Assembly (NCBI RefSeq): GCF_900129215.1
Contig: NZ_FQUQ01000004.1
Coordinates: forward strand, 248,001 to 312,000
Direction of reading: 5' to 3'
DNA: 64,000 nucleotides
Origin: Pedobacter caeni
GTDB lineage: Bacteria > Bacteroidota > Bacteroidia > Sphingobacteriales > Sphingobacteriaceae
The notes under the pieces were generated by a model. The model searched no databases. It worked only from the letters and a program-made list of their open reading frames with translations, and was not told the origin of the DNA. Of this stretch, positions 32,425-40,759 are shown piece by piece. The stretch's first letter is position 1. Each line of letters opens with the position of its first letter. A program made the translations under genes and the position numbers.

Positions 32425-32753
32425 ATGCCTTTGTTTTCACAGCCTGTAATTGATTTCTGGCAGGAACCGTTGCGCAATGGGACACTGCTCTACAAAGATG
32501 ATGATTTTACGCTGGTTAGCCATGGGAGGATGCTCAGATTGCTGATCTGTGGATCTTAACCTTAGCCCCGTTCAGGGGAATGGGGCATGCCCGAAAACTG
32601 GTACGTTCCATTTGCAAATCTCCTTTCGAACAAGGTTATGAACCACAGTACCGTTGTCAAAGGGATAATCTGGCTTCCATTTCTCTGGCTAAAGCAGCCG
32701 GATTAACCTTATTCGGGAGCTGGAAAGTTATTTCTTCTGATTCCCGGGCCTGA
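32425..32753 (+). pseudogene. GNAT acetyltransferase pseudogene with internal deletion and frameshift
   Basis: From an ATG at 32425 the first 31 codons read an acetyltransferase-type N-terminus (VIDFWQEPLRNGTLLYKDDD, then FTLV). At about 32517-32520 the homology jumps frame: the second segment from 32520 starts PWEDAQIADLWILTLAPFRG, continues with GHARKLVRSI, GYEPQYRCQRDNLASISLAK and AAGLTLFGSWKV, and ends at a TGA at 32751-32753. The second part is the acetyl-CoA binding half and C-terminus of a GNAT enzyme. From memory, intact relatives are around 250-280 residues, so well over 100 codons are missing between the halves. Neither frame alone encodes a working enzyme. Confidence 0.75.
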
Positions 32754-32845
32754 GCTTTACATTGCCATGATAAAGAACAGGTGATCACCTGTGATATGTG
32801 CCAGTTTCCCTCCTATAAGTGTTAGCCTGGCATTCCAAATCCGGA

Positions 32846-32853
32846 TAATTTTG
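32846..32853 (+). promoter_or_regulatory. Promoter (-7 element) of the thioredoxin operon
   Basis: TAATTTTG fits TAnnTTTG exactly and lies 20 bases before the ATG at 32874, giving a short leader. Its position also argues against the upstream GTG at 32853 as a start codon. Confidence 0.6.
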
Positions 32854-32873
32854 TGCTATCAAATTTAAGAATC

Positions 32874-33173
32874 ATGACGAATTCAGCACAACACATTCCC
32901 GAAACCGGATCATTAACACTTTTGCAATTCTATGCAGACTGGTGCCAGCCTTGTAAAATGATGATGCCAATTGTAGCCTCCATAATGAAAAAAGACTATG
33001 AATGGTTGACTATTCTTCAGGTAGATGTTGACCAGGAGCAGGCTATGGCCAGCCAGTATAACGTCAGGTCGATCCCCACATTTGTGGTATTGAAAGAGAA
33101 CCAGGAGGTATGGAGAAATTCAGGCATGCTGTCCGAACGTTCGCTAACTGAAGAATTGACCTCATTAAGATAA
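32874..33173 (+). CDS. Thioredoxin family protein
   Basis: A 99-residue cytoplasmic thioredoxin. The active site is WCQPC (Cys 24, Cys 27), unusual only in Gln-Pro instead of Gly-Pro, and the cis-proline loop is in RSIPTFVV. The start is the ATG at 32874, since the promoter element ends just upstream. It opens a five-gene redox operon with a second thioredoxin, thioredoxin reductase, a secreted FAD oxidoreductase and a DUF2938 membrane protein, and is therefore probably a substrate of the reductase encoded two genes later. Confidence 0.93.
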   Translation: MTNSAQHIPETGSLTLLQFYADWCQPCKMMMPIVASIMKKDYEWLTILQVDVDQEQAMASQYNVRSIPTFVVLKENQEVWRNSGMLSERSLTEELTSLR

Positions 33174-33201
33174 AATCAAACCATATCTCATCTCATCACA
33201 A

Positions 33202-33492
33202 ATGAATATTTTCAACAATCTTGAAAAACCAGTCCTGCTTCAATTTTCGGCTACATGGTGTGGACCTTGCAGGGCTTTAACTCCGGTTATCGATCAGGTA
33301 GAAATAAAAATGACCGAACATGCGGATGTCAAAAGAATAGACATTGATAAACAGGCACAAATAGCCAGCGATTTCTCCATCAGAGCAGTCCCTACATTGG
33401 TACTTCTGGACAAAAACGGAGAAATTTTCTGGAGACATACCGGCCTGATATCTGAAAAAGATATTATCCAGCAAATAGAAAATCTTAAATAA
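33202..33492 (+). CDS. Thioredoxin
   Basis: A 96-residue thioredoxin with the classical WCGPC site (Cys 20, Cys 23) and cis-Pro in RAVPTLVLLDKNG. It lacks a signal peptide, so it acts in the cytoplasm. It follows a first thioredoxin with a different dipeptide between the cysteines, so the two proteins may have different reduction potentials or partners while sharing the downstream reductase. The spacing (28 bases after the first, 42 before the reductase) supports co-transcription. Confidence 0.95.
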   Translation: MNIFNNLEKPVLLQFSATWCGPCRALTPVIDQVEIKMTEHADVKRIDIDKQAQIASDFSIRAVPTLVLLDKNGEIFWRHTGLISEKDIIQQIENLK

Positions 33493-33534
33493 CCATTCTG
33501 AAGAAGAATTGTGCCTTATTAAAATAAAAAATCG

Positions 33535-34560
33535 ATGGAAAAAAGAAAATGTTTAATTATAGGGTCTGGTCCGGCAGGTTACACTGCAGCGATCTATGCT
33601 TCCAGATCAGGGCTTAATCCTGTTTTATTTGCCGGCCTTCAGATTGGGGGCCAATTGATCACTACCGGAGAGGTAGATAATTTCCCGGGATATGCGGATG
33701 GTGTCCGGGGCATACAGATGATGGAAGATCTTAAGCAGCAATCAGAAAGGTTCGGAACAGAAATAAGAAACAGTGAGGTCATCCATATCGATTTTAATGA
33801 ACGGCCATTTAAGGTGACCACCGGCAGCGGTGAGCGGCTCTTATCAGAAACCATTATCATAGCGACCGGTGCTTCTGCAAAATGGCTTGGCCTGGCCTCT
33901 GAAGCACAATATTATGGTGCCGGGGTATCTGCCTGTGCCACTTGTGATGGTTACTTTTATAAAGATAAAGATGTGGTGGTGGTTGGTGGTGGTGATACGG
34001 CTATAGAAGAGGCTACCTTTTTATCCCATCTGGTTAGAAAAGTATACCTGCTGGTTAGAAAAGACACCTTTAAAGCTTCAAAAATCATGCAGGACCGCTT
34101 AGCACATATTGACAATGTTGATGTGTTATTCAATACCGAGCTTAGCGAGATTCTTGGGGATGACCATGGCGTAAATGGAGCCAAAATATACAATAAGAAG
34201 AGAGATAAGGAGGAGACATTGGTTGTACAAGGCATATTTATCGCCATAGGGCATACCCCGAATACAAAGATTTTTGAAGCAGATCTTTCTCTGGATAACA
34301 ATGGCTATATCAAGACCATTCCTGGTTCTGCAAAGACCAATATTCCAGGTGTATTTGCCTGCGGAGATGTGCAGGATAGTGAATACAGACAGGCCGTTAC
34401 CGCAGCTGGTTCCGGATGTATGGCTGCAATGGATGCCGAGCGTTACCTCTCTTCCAGGCTTCAGAAAAACGGTATTTTCTGTGTGGAATCCAATATCAAC
34501 ATCTCGACTGTGATCACTAAAAACGGAATCAATTGCATAGAGAATTACATCAATGATTAA
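33535..34560 (+). CDS. trxB: Thioredoxin-disulfide reductase with C-terminal extension
   Basis: A 341-residue FAD enzyme that transfers electrons from NADPH to thioredoxin. FAD motif LIIGSGPAGYTAAIYASRSG (about 7-26), redox-active CATC (Cys 134, Cys 137) in SACATCDGYFYKDK, NADPH motif VVVVGGGDTAIEEA, and the second FAD motif GVFACGDVQDSEYRQAVTAAGSG near the end. The usual enzyme stops about 5 residues after AAMDAERYL; this one continues about 28 residues with two similar pieces, KNGIFCVESNIN and KNGINCIENYIN. The extension is not part of the standard family. The stop overlaps the next gene by 8 bases. Confidence 0.94.
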   Translation: MEKRKCLIIGSGPAGYTAAIYASRSGLNPVLFAGLQIGGQLITTGEVDNFPGYADGVRGIQMMEDLKQQSERFGTEIRNSEVIHIDFNERPFKVTTGSGERLLSETIIIATGASAKWLGLASEAQYYGAGVSACATCDGYFYKDKDVVVVGGGDTAIEEATFLSHLVRKVYLLVRKDTFKASKIMQDRLAHIDNVDVLFNTELSEILGDDHGVNGAKIYNKKRDKEETLVVQGIFIAIGHTPNTKIFEADLSLDNNGYIKTIPGSAKTNIPGVFACGDVQDSEYRQAVTAAGSGCMAAMDAERYLSSRLQKNGIFCVESNINISTVITKNGINCIENYIND

Positions 34561-35563
34561 CAGAAGAAAATTTATCGTACAAAGTGCATTGTTATCCTCT
34601 GCACTGGCAATTCCCGGAAGCCTGATGTCTTTTGCAGCATTTGATCAGGACAATGCCCCACAGGTTTTTGATGTCATTATTGTTGGCGGCAGTTATTCAG
34701 GTCTTTCTGCAGCGATGGCCTTAGGACGTTCTTTAAGGAAGGTGCTGATCATTGACAGTGGATTGCCCTGCAACAGACAGACCCCACATTCTCATAACTT
34801 TATTACTCAGGATGGTAAGAAACCAAAAGACATTTCCAGCAATGCTAAGCAGCAGGTATTGAACTATGATACCGTATCCTTCCACGAAGATATTGCCTTA
34901 AAAATGCAGAAAAAAGGGGATCTGTTTGAGCTCAGCACCGCTTCAGGAAAGGTCCTTCTGGCAAAAAAAGTATTATTTGCAACAGGCTTAAAAGACATTA
35001 TGCCCCCTATTCCGGGATTTTCCGACTGTTGGGGAATATCGATCTTACATTGCCCATATTGCCACGGGTATGAAGTTAAAGGACAGCAGACGGGTATTTT
35101 AGGCAATGGCAATGTGGCCTTTCACTATGCCCAGCTGGTATCAAACCTGACAAATAAGCTTTCCATTTTTACGGATGGCCCGGCTAATTTCAGTTCTGAT
35201 CAACAGCAGTTGCTCCGGAAGAACAACATCAGGGTGGTAGAACAAAAGATAAAATCGCTGGTGCACCAGGGCGGTAAGCTTTCCGGTATCCTGGGACAAG
35301 ATGATTCAACCCATTCGTTAACGGCCCTGTATGCAAGACCGGCTTTTGAACAACACTGTAAAATTCCGGTAGAATTGGGTGCCGGGCTCACCGAACAGGG
35401 ATTACTAAAACTTGATAGTGTACAGCAAACCACGATTCCCGGACTGTATGCCTGTGGTGACAATTCTGCTTTCCGTTCTGTTGCGACAGCAGTTTCGACC
35501 GGATCACAGGCTGGATCTGCCATCAATATGGCACTATCAACCGAAATATTTAATTTAAGATAA
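34553..35563 (+). CDS. Exported NAD(P)/FAD-dependent oxidoreductase (thioredoxin-reductase-like)
   Basis: A 336-residue flavoprotein related to low-molecular-weight thioredoxin reductases. It begins with MINRRKFIVQSALLSSALA, a twin-Arg-like signal (RR then a hydrophobic stretch), so it is probably exported folded through the Tat system. FAD motif VIIVGGSYSGLSAAMALGRS (about 43-62); redox pair Cys 167 and Cys 170 in CPYCHGYE; C-terminal GLYACGDNSAFRSVATAVSTGS. The CPYCHGYE form is found in ferredoxin- or quinone-linked and dithiol-oxidase relatives rather than in true thioredoxin reductase. Translation is coupled to trxB by an 8-base overlap. The electron partner outside the cytoplasm is unknown. 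Confidence 0.85.
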   Translation: MINRRKFIVQSALLSSALAIPGSLMSFAAFDQDNAPQVFDVIIVGGSYSGLSAAMALGRSLRKVLIIDSGLPCNRQTPHSHNFITQDGKKPKDISSNAKQQVLNYDTVSFHEDIALKMQKKGDLFELSTASGKVLLAKKVLFATGLKDIMPPIPGFSDCWGISILHCPYCHGYEVKGQQTGILGNGNVAFHYAQLVSNLTNKLSIFTDGPANFSSDQQQLLRKNNIRVVEQKIKSLVHQGGKLSGILGQDDSTHSLTALYARPAFEQHCKIPVELGAGLTEQGLLKLDSVQQTTIPGLYACGDNSAFRSVATAVSTGSQAGSAINMALSTEIFNLR

Positions 35564-35568
35564 TACAA

Positions 35569-36069
35569 ATGAATACCTATTTAGAACTCGTTATTTTTTC
35601 ATTGATCATTGGCGTAGGCGCGACCATAGTCATGGACATTTATGCGGTCATCATCAAACGTTTTTTTAACATTGCTTCTCTGGATTACAGAATCGTAGGC
35701 CGCTGGATCGGACATTTTAAGAACGGTGTATTTTCCCATAAGAACATCTTACAGACCGCTCCAATTAAAAACGAGCGGGCGCTTGGATGGTTAGCACATT
35801 ACCTTATCGGCATTTCTTTTGCCTTTTTACTGTTACTCATTTGGGGTACAGGCTATGCATACCAACCCACTTTCTGGCCTGCCATTACCATTGGTCTTTT
35901 AACGACCATCGCCCCCTGGTTTATGATGCAACCAGCATTTGGGTTTGGTATTGCCGCTTCCAAAACACCTAATCCGGCACTCGCAAGATTCAGAAGTCTG
36001 AAAGCGCACGCGATATATGGAATAGGATTATATTTGGCTGCGCTATTGCTCAGCATTGCTCTTTCTTAA
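35569..36069 (+). CDS. DUF2938 membrane protein
   Basis: A 166-residue inner-membrane protein with four to five helices. Family-typical strings are GATIVMDIYAVIIKRFFNI, LDYRIVGRWIGH, GWLAHYLIGISFAF and WFMMQPAFGFGIAASKTPNP. No activity is known to me. It starts 5 bases after the FAD oxidoreductase gene and so closes the redox operon; it may anchor or supply electrons to that enzyme, which is inference from position only. Confidence 0.82.
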   Translation: MNTYLELVIFSLIIGVGATIVMDIYAVIIKRFFNIASLDYRIVGRWIGHFKNGVFSHKNILQTAPIKNERALGWLAHYLIGISFAFLLLLIWGTGYAYQPTFWPAITIGLLTTIAPWFMMQPAFGFGIAASKTPNPALARFRSLKAHAIYGIGLYLAALLLSIALS

Positions 36070-36115
36070 TAGAAACCAGGCATGCCTGGGATGATGAAAG
36101 GATAAAAAAATAAAA

Positions 36116-36862
36116 ATGCAAACAGATCAATTATATCGGGATTCAAACCTGACCACCTTTTACGATTTTGACAATACCTGGTCTGAAGATTATGACCAAT
36201 ATCTAAAGCTTGCTGAAGAAGCCAGGACCGTACTCGATCTTGGTTGTGGTACAGGGACTTTGTCTGCTGCTTTGTGCCGGAATAATAAAGAAGTCGTTGG
36301 CGTTGATTATTCTGAAGAGATGCTTGCGATTGCTAAAACCAAGACCAATGAGGTGAAATGGGTACAGGGAGATGCCAGAACTTTAGACTTAGGCCAGAAA
36401 TTTGACCTGATTATTTTATCCGGACATGTATTTCAGGTTTTCCTGAATGCCGAAGATAGAAAAGCAGTTTTGCTGACCATCAAAAGGCATTTAAATGAGC
36501 ATGGGGTATTCATTTTTGATTCCAGAAACCCTGTTCCAAAAGAATGGGAATCCTGGACTAAGGAGCAATCTTTAAGGACATTTATTCATCCGTTTTTCGG
36601 GAAAGTAATTGGTTGGAATACCTTCCGGCTAGAAAAGGAAGTGGTGATTTATGGCACATTCTATGATGTTTTAGCTTCCGGAACCATTTACAATGCCTAT
36701 TCCGGAATAACTTTCCCGACTTATGAAGAAATTTCTAGGTTGATCCGGGAATCGGGTCTGAAACAGAACCATCTTTTTGGAAGCTGGAAAATGGATAACT
36801 TTGTAAGTAATAGTCCTGAGATGATTTTTGTAGGGAGTTTAATTAAAGAATTTGAAATATGA
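36116..36862 (+). CDS. Class I SAM-dependent methyltransferase
   Basis: A 248-residue enzyme. Motif I is VLDLGCGTGTLSAAL (about residues 39-53), followed by VVGVDYSEEML, WVQGDARTL and DLIILSGHVFQVF. The later part, FIFDSRNPVPKEWESW and SGITFPTYEEISRLIRESGL, is typical of small-molecule methyltransferases with an auxiliary C-terminal subdomain. The last codons overlap the ATG of a GNAT gene (ATGA), so the two products are made together, perhaps acting on the same compound. Confidence 0.9.
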   Translation: MQTDQLYRDSNLTTFYDFDNTWSEDYDQYLKLAEEARTVLDLGCGTGTLSAALCRNNKEVVGVDYSEEMLAIAKTKTNEVKWVQGDARTLDLGQKFDLIILSGHVFQVFLNAEDRKAVLLTIKRHLNEHGVFIFDSRNPVPKEWESWTKEQSLRTFIHPFFGKVIGWNTFRLEKEVVIYGTFYDVLASGTIYNAYSGITFPTYEEISRLIRESGLKQNHLFGSWKMDNFVSNSPEMIFVGSLIKEFEI

Positions 36863-37299
36863 TCAGAGATTTTGAGCAAGGAGACATGGATCAAGTAGTC
36901 CAAATCTGGTTGGACGCTTCCATAATTGCCCATGATTTCATCCCTGAGGCTTACTGGAAAGGGAAGTCGGAGGAAATGAGGGAGCTTTACCTTCCTAACA
37001 GCAAAACATTTGTATATGAAAATGAAGATGCAGCGCTCCTTGCGTTTATTTCCATGAAAGATCATTATATCGCAGCACTTTTTGTTGCTCCGTTTGAACA
37101 AGGTAAAGGAATAGGTAAACAAATGCTCGATTTTGTGAAGCAATTGTACCAAAACCTGGAACTTGATGTGTATACGGAAAACCTGAATTCGGTAGCATTT
37201 TATAAGAAGCATGGCTTTATCATTCAGGAAGAAGGTATGGAAGAAGGCACTGGTCATAAAGAATATAAGATGTCGTATCACTCAGAAGAAATTCAATAA
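36859..37299 (+). CDS. GNAT family N-acetyltransferase
   Basis: A 146-residue acetyltransferase with IAALFVAPFEQGKGIGKQMLDFVK (acetyl-CoA site, about residues 73-96) and LDVYTENLNSVAFYKKHGFIIQEE (C-terminal motif). The N-terminus MIRDFEQGDMDQVVQIWLDA is the usual first strand and helix. It resembles YjaB/PhnO-size enzymes. It is translated from an ATG inside the stop of the preceding methyltransferase gene. Confidence 0.9.
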   Translation: MIRDFEQGDMDQVVQIWLDASIIAHDFIPEAYWKGKSEEMRELYLPNSKTFVYENEDAALLAFISMKDHYIAALFVAPFEQGKGIGKQMLDFVKQLYQNLELDVYTENLNSVAFYKKHGFIIQEEGMEEGTGHKEYKMSYHSEEIQ

Positions 37300-37424
37300 A
37301 ATTGAAGAACCGGAACTCCCCTGCTAAAGCATATGAAGCTATCGGAGAGGTAAAGAATGCCATCGTTATCAGCAATTATCAAATTGCTATAATGCTGATG
37401 ATTAGTGACAGATCTCATCTTTTA

Positions 37425-38006
37425 TCAGCTAAACTGTTTCGGTTTCAGGTGTTGGGCGGCAAGTCCGACAATTTCGGCGATTCTTTTTTCTCTGGTTTCG
37501 GGGCGTTTGGCAAGGACAAGCCATTGTAAGATACTTTTTCTTACCGACTTACTTAAACTCAGAAAATATGCATTTGCAATCTGGTTGGCTTCGAGCGATT
37601 TGGTCAGGTCTTCTGGTATTTTCAACGCTTCCACCTCATCTAAAATGATCCAGGAACCATTTAGTTTTGCAGTTTCAATACGGTTTAAACCGGCTTTAGT
37701 CATCAACCCTTTCTCCATTAATTGCTGCACCTTTTCCTTATTCACTTTTGACCATACACTATTCGGCTTCCGCTTGCAAAAGAACTGCGTAAACCGCTCC
37801 TCATCAAGTGATTTTCTGGTACTGTCTATCCAGCCAAAGCAAAGCGCTTCATCAACCGCATCGCTATAAGTTATTGTTGGAATATTGAACCGCTTTTTAT
37901 AATAGATCAGCCAAACCGATTGCTTTGAATCATGGTGTTCTTTTAACCAATTTCTCCAATCTTCCTGGCTTGCCGGACAAAATGTTTCTATATCTTCTTT
38001 TTGCAT
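37425..38006 (-). CDS. YdeI/OmpD-associated family protein
   Basis: A 193-residue cytoplasmic protein. The N-terminal half shows WRNWLKEHHDSKQSVWLIYYKK and the strongly conserved ALCFGWIDSTRKSLDEERFTQFFCKRKPNSVWSKVN; the C-terminal part (SLSKSVRKSILQWLVLAKRPETREKRIAEIV) is the short helical YdeI domain. Some members have been linked to resistance to cationic peptides, but the biochemical role is unclear. It lies 73 bases after the WYL regulator on the same strand and may be controlled by it. Confidence 0.88.
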   Translation of the reverse strand: MQKEDIETFCPASQEDWRNWLKEHHDSKQSVWLIYYKKRFNIPTITYSDAVDEALCFGWIDSTRKSLDEERFTQFFCKRKPNSVWSKVNKEKVQQLMEKGLMTKAGLNRIETAKLNGSWIILDEVEALKIPEDLTKSLEANQIANAYFLSLSKSVRKSILQWLVLAKRPETREKRIAEIVGLAAQHLKPKQFS

Positions 38007-38079
38007 GCCACAAATGTAAACCTACCTGGTGACAACCTTATGTCAAGGGTTAAGGATAGCTCGTTAATTAATGCAGGCA

Positions 38080-38781
38080 CTAACGGGACCTGTCGAAAAA
38101 CTCCTGGAGCGTCAGTTTATGAGGTTCGAACTTTTCGCTGAGCATTTCCATTTTTTTTATCCTGTCCAGACGAAAATACCTGAACTCCTTTCGCAACCGG
38201 CACCAGGCCACCAGAAGCCAGTTTTCCTGTGTACTAAGTAAGGCAAAAGGTTCGATCAGCCTCGTTGTCGTTTCGCTGGCTTCATTGCTGTATTCAATTT
38301 TTATCAGATAAAAATTAGTGAGTGCAAACTGTAAATCAGACAAGTTGCTGGTATTTTTTTCCCTGCTCATGTTCTGACTAAACCGGGTTCTTTGAGAAAG
38401 CAGGTTTGCTTTGTCCTTTACAGTATGACCTAATACAGCTTTGATTTTCTCAATCGCTTCCACATAATTTCTGATGAAAGAAGTGTCTTTGTTTTTTAGC
38501 ACCAATTGCTCGGCAAGGATTAAAGCATTGGCCTGGTTCTCCGTAAACATCACCGGGGGAATTTTATACCCTTCCATCAAAGTGTAGCCTTTTCCATCTT
38601 CGGTCAGGATTGGCACCCCCGCCTGTTCGAGTGCTTTTATATCCCTGTAAATTGTCCGGCTGCTGACCGAAAATTTATTCGCCAGCTCTGGTGCTGTCAA
38701 AAGTCGTTTCGTTTGGAATTGGATTAAAATTGCGGTCAGCCTTGAAAGCCGTGTGGTATCGTTATCATTCATACATCCCAT
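38080..38781 (-). CDS. WYL-domain transcriptional regulator (YafY-like)
   Basis: A 233-residue regulator with a winged helix at residues 10-68 (RLSRLTAILIQFQTKRLLTAPELANKFSVSSRTIYRDIKALEQAGVP) and a WYL ligand domain in the C-terminal half (KIEYSNEASETTTRLIEPFALL.., NWLLVAWCRLRKEFRYFRLDRI). WYL proteins bind ligands, often nucleic acids or nucleotides, through that domain. Translation may start at the first ATG (38781) or at the one three codons later. Divergent from the Dyp peroxidase gene 183 bases away and upstream of the YdeI-like gene, either of which could be a target. Confidence 0.9.
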   Translation of the reverse strand: MGCMNDNDTTRLSRLTAILIQFQTKRLLTAPELANKFSVSSRTIYRDIKALEQAGVPILTEDGKGYTLMEGYKIPPVMFTENQANALILAEQLVLKNKDTSFIRNYVEAIEKIKAVLGHTVKDKANLLSQRTRFSQNMSREKNTSNLSDLQFALTNFYLIKIEYSNEASETTTRLIEPFALLSTQENWLLVAWCRLRKEFRYFRLDRIKKMEMLSEKFEPHKLTLQEFFDRSR

Positions 38782-38964
38782 TTAATCTGGCAACCACTAA
38801 GATAATGAAATTGATACATCCCGGTCATTCAAAAAAATCATCAGGTACAAGGCGAAACTAATAAATAATTAATTTTCACAGGAGTCTTCAGCAATTTATT
38901 CATTTTTGCAATTGAGGACGAAAATTCCAATAGGTGGAAGATTTCTGTTCATGAATCTGAGGAT

Positions 38965-39924
38965 ATGAAAAAAGCAATAGTACAGGAATCACAAAATGTG
39001 ACTGACTACCCGAATAACAACACCATTTTCGCTGTCTGGAAGTTTAAGCATGCCATAGAAATCAAGCCTGCGTTCGAAAAACTTTGCAGCCTGGTGGCCA
39101 ATCTGAACCATTCCTATGCGGTGCGTATTCCGGATGGGCGGGTAAGTTGTGTAATGGGTATTGGCCATGATGCCTGGGTTCAACTTTCATTACCAACGCC
39201 ACTTCCTAAAGAACTGAAAAATTTTGAGGCCATCTGCGGATCAAAGCATACCGCAATTGCGACTCCCGGAGACCTGCATTTTCATTTGCGCGGGACCGAT
39301 ATGTCTGTTTGTTTTGATATGATCAGCGCCATCGCAGAAGTATTACAGCCTGTAGCCGATTGTCTGGAAGAAGTACATGGGTTCAGGTATTGGGATGGAC
39401 GATCTATACTTGGTTTTGTAGATGGTACAGAAAATCCTACAGGTGAGCAGCGACAGTTTTTCGCCACTGTTGGTGATGAAGATCCGGACCATAAAGGAGG
39501 AAGCTATCTTTTTGTACAAAAATACCTGCACAACATGGGGAATTGGGCAAAGTTGCCTGTTGAAGAACAGGAAAAAGTGATCGGACGATATAAGTCAAGT
39601 GACATTGAGATGCCGGATGAGGTAAAGCCCGATAATTCCCACAGTGCATTGGCTAATATAGAAGATGAAGAAGGCAATGAACTCAAGATCGTAAGAGACA
39701 ATATGCCCTTCGGAAATCCTGCTAAAAATGAAGTTGGCACCTACTTTATCGCCTATGCGAATACCTTCAGTACGACACATAAAATGCTGGAACGAATGTT
39801 TATCGGAGCTCCGGCAGGAAATTATGACAGGATACTGGATTTCAGTACCGCACATACAGGAAGTTTGTTCTTTGCGCCGTCAGTGAACATTTTAAAAGAA
39901 TATACAGCAGATACCGACTCCTGA
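38965..39924 (+). CDS. Dye-decolourising (Dyp-type) haem peroxidase
   Basis: A 319-residue haem peroxidase. The signature FVDGTENPTG (about residues 152-161) contains the catalytic Asp of the GxxDG motif, and the proximal His is expected in the SHSALANIEDEEG or AYANTFSTTHKML regions. The absence of a signal peptide puts it in the YfeX/DypB cytoplasmic group. It oxidises phenolic and dye-like compounds with hydrogen peroxide; a physiological role in oxidative defence is assumed. It is followed after 42 bases by a YwqG-like gene. Confidence 0.92.
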   Translation: MKKAIVQESQNVTDYPNNNTIFAVWKFKHAIEIKPAFEKLCSLVANLNHSYAVRIPDGRVSCVMGIGHDAWVQLSLPTPLPKELKNFEAICGSKHTAIATPGDLHFHLRGTDMSVCFDMISAIAEVLQPVADCLEEVHGFRYWDGRSILGFVDGTENPTGEQRQFFATVGDEDPDHKGGSYLFVQKYLHNMGNWAKLPVEEQEKVIGRYKSSDIEMPDEVKPDNSHSALANIEDEEGNELKIVRDNMPFGNPAKNEVGTYFIAYANTFSTTHKMLERMFIGAPAGNYDRILDFSTAHTGSLFFAPSVNILKEYTADTDS

Positions 39925-39966
39925 GCATGCTGTTTTTAACGTTTGTAAATCTAAAAAAAGAAGGAA

Positions 39967-40746
39967 ATGAGTTCACATTTTGATCAGTACAGAAAAGAAT
40001 TATCTGAGGCTAACCTGAGTTCAGTTGAAGATTTAGAAAATCTTATAAAACCGCTGATCCGATCTGCCACAAAAATTGAGGTTAAAAAAGCGGCAAAGCC
40101 ATTAGAAAACACCTCCTTACTTTCTCATTTTGGCGGAAATCCTTATTTTGAAAAAGGAGAAGAATGGCCTGAAGCAAAAAATGGTAAACACCTGGATTTT
40201 ATCTTCCAGATTTATAATAATGGGGAAATAAACCTGCCAGGGAACATTAAACTGGTTCAGTTTTTTTACGACTGGGAAGCGTTTCCCTGGGATACTAACG
40301 ATGATGGATGGCTGGTAAAAACATATACCACACTAAATACAGCACAAATGGTAAAGATTGAAAAGCCTACTGAATTAGAAGTATCCAGCTATTGCGAAGT
40401 AACATTTACCACTGTACCATCATTGCCTGACTGGGAAGGCCTTGAAATTTATTCCAGACATGCGTCAAATTTATCCTGTATTTTAAATGAAGACGAACCA
40501 TGGGGCAGTTACCAGAATGCGGTGGAAAAGCTGATCGGTGAACAGGATTACAGAAGTCAGATCGGTGGTTATCCAAACTGGGTTCAGGGAGAAGCAACCC
40601 CTCTAAGAGGGATTGAGCCAATGAAATTACTCTTTCAAATAGATTCAGAAGAGCAGGCAGGCTTAATGTGGGGCGATGTAGGGCTAATCTATGTTTTTTA
40701 CGACAAAACCACTGAAGAAGCAGAATTCACTTTACAATGCCACTAA
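39967..40746 (+). CDS. YwqG family protein (DUF1963)
   Basis: A 259-residue soluble protein with the DUF1963 pattern: SHFGGNPYFEKGEEWPEAKNGKHLDFIFQI (about residues 55-84), then LVQFFYDWEAFPW and the C-terminal KLLFQIDSEEQAGLMWGDVGLIYVFY. Members are beta-rich and of unknown function, sometimes found in antibacterial-immunity contexts. It stands between the Dyp peroxidase and a convergent DUF808 gene; nothing in the sequence shows a specific partner. Confidence 0.88.
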   Translation: MSSHFDQYRKELSEANLSSVEDLENLIKPLIRSATKIEVKKAAKPLENTSLLSHFGGNPYFEKGEEWPEAKNGKHLDFIFQIYNNGEINLPGNIKLVQFFYDWEAFPWDTNDDGWLVKTYTTLNTAQMVKIEKPTELEVSSYCEVTFTTVPSLPDWEGLEIYSRHASNLSCILNEDEPWGSYQNAVEKLIGEQDYRSQIGGYPNWVQGEATPLRGIEPMKLLFQIDSEEQAGLMWGDVGLIYVFYDKTTEEAEFTLQCH

Positions 40747-40759
40747 AGACCTTATTAAG

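Noticed and set aside
37302..37529. A plus-strand frame of 75 codons starting LKNRNSPAKAYEAIGEVK
   Set aside because: It begins at a TTG, runs into the 3' end of the opposite-strand YdeI-like gene and shows no recognisable domain; the first 36 codons could be a relic but cannot be supported.
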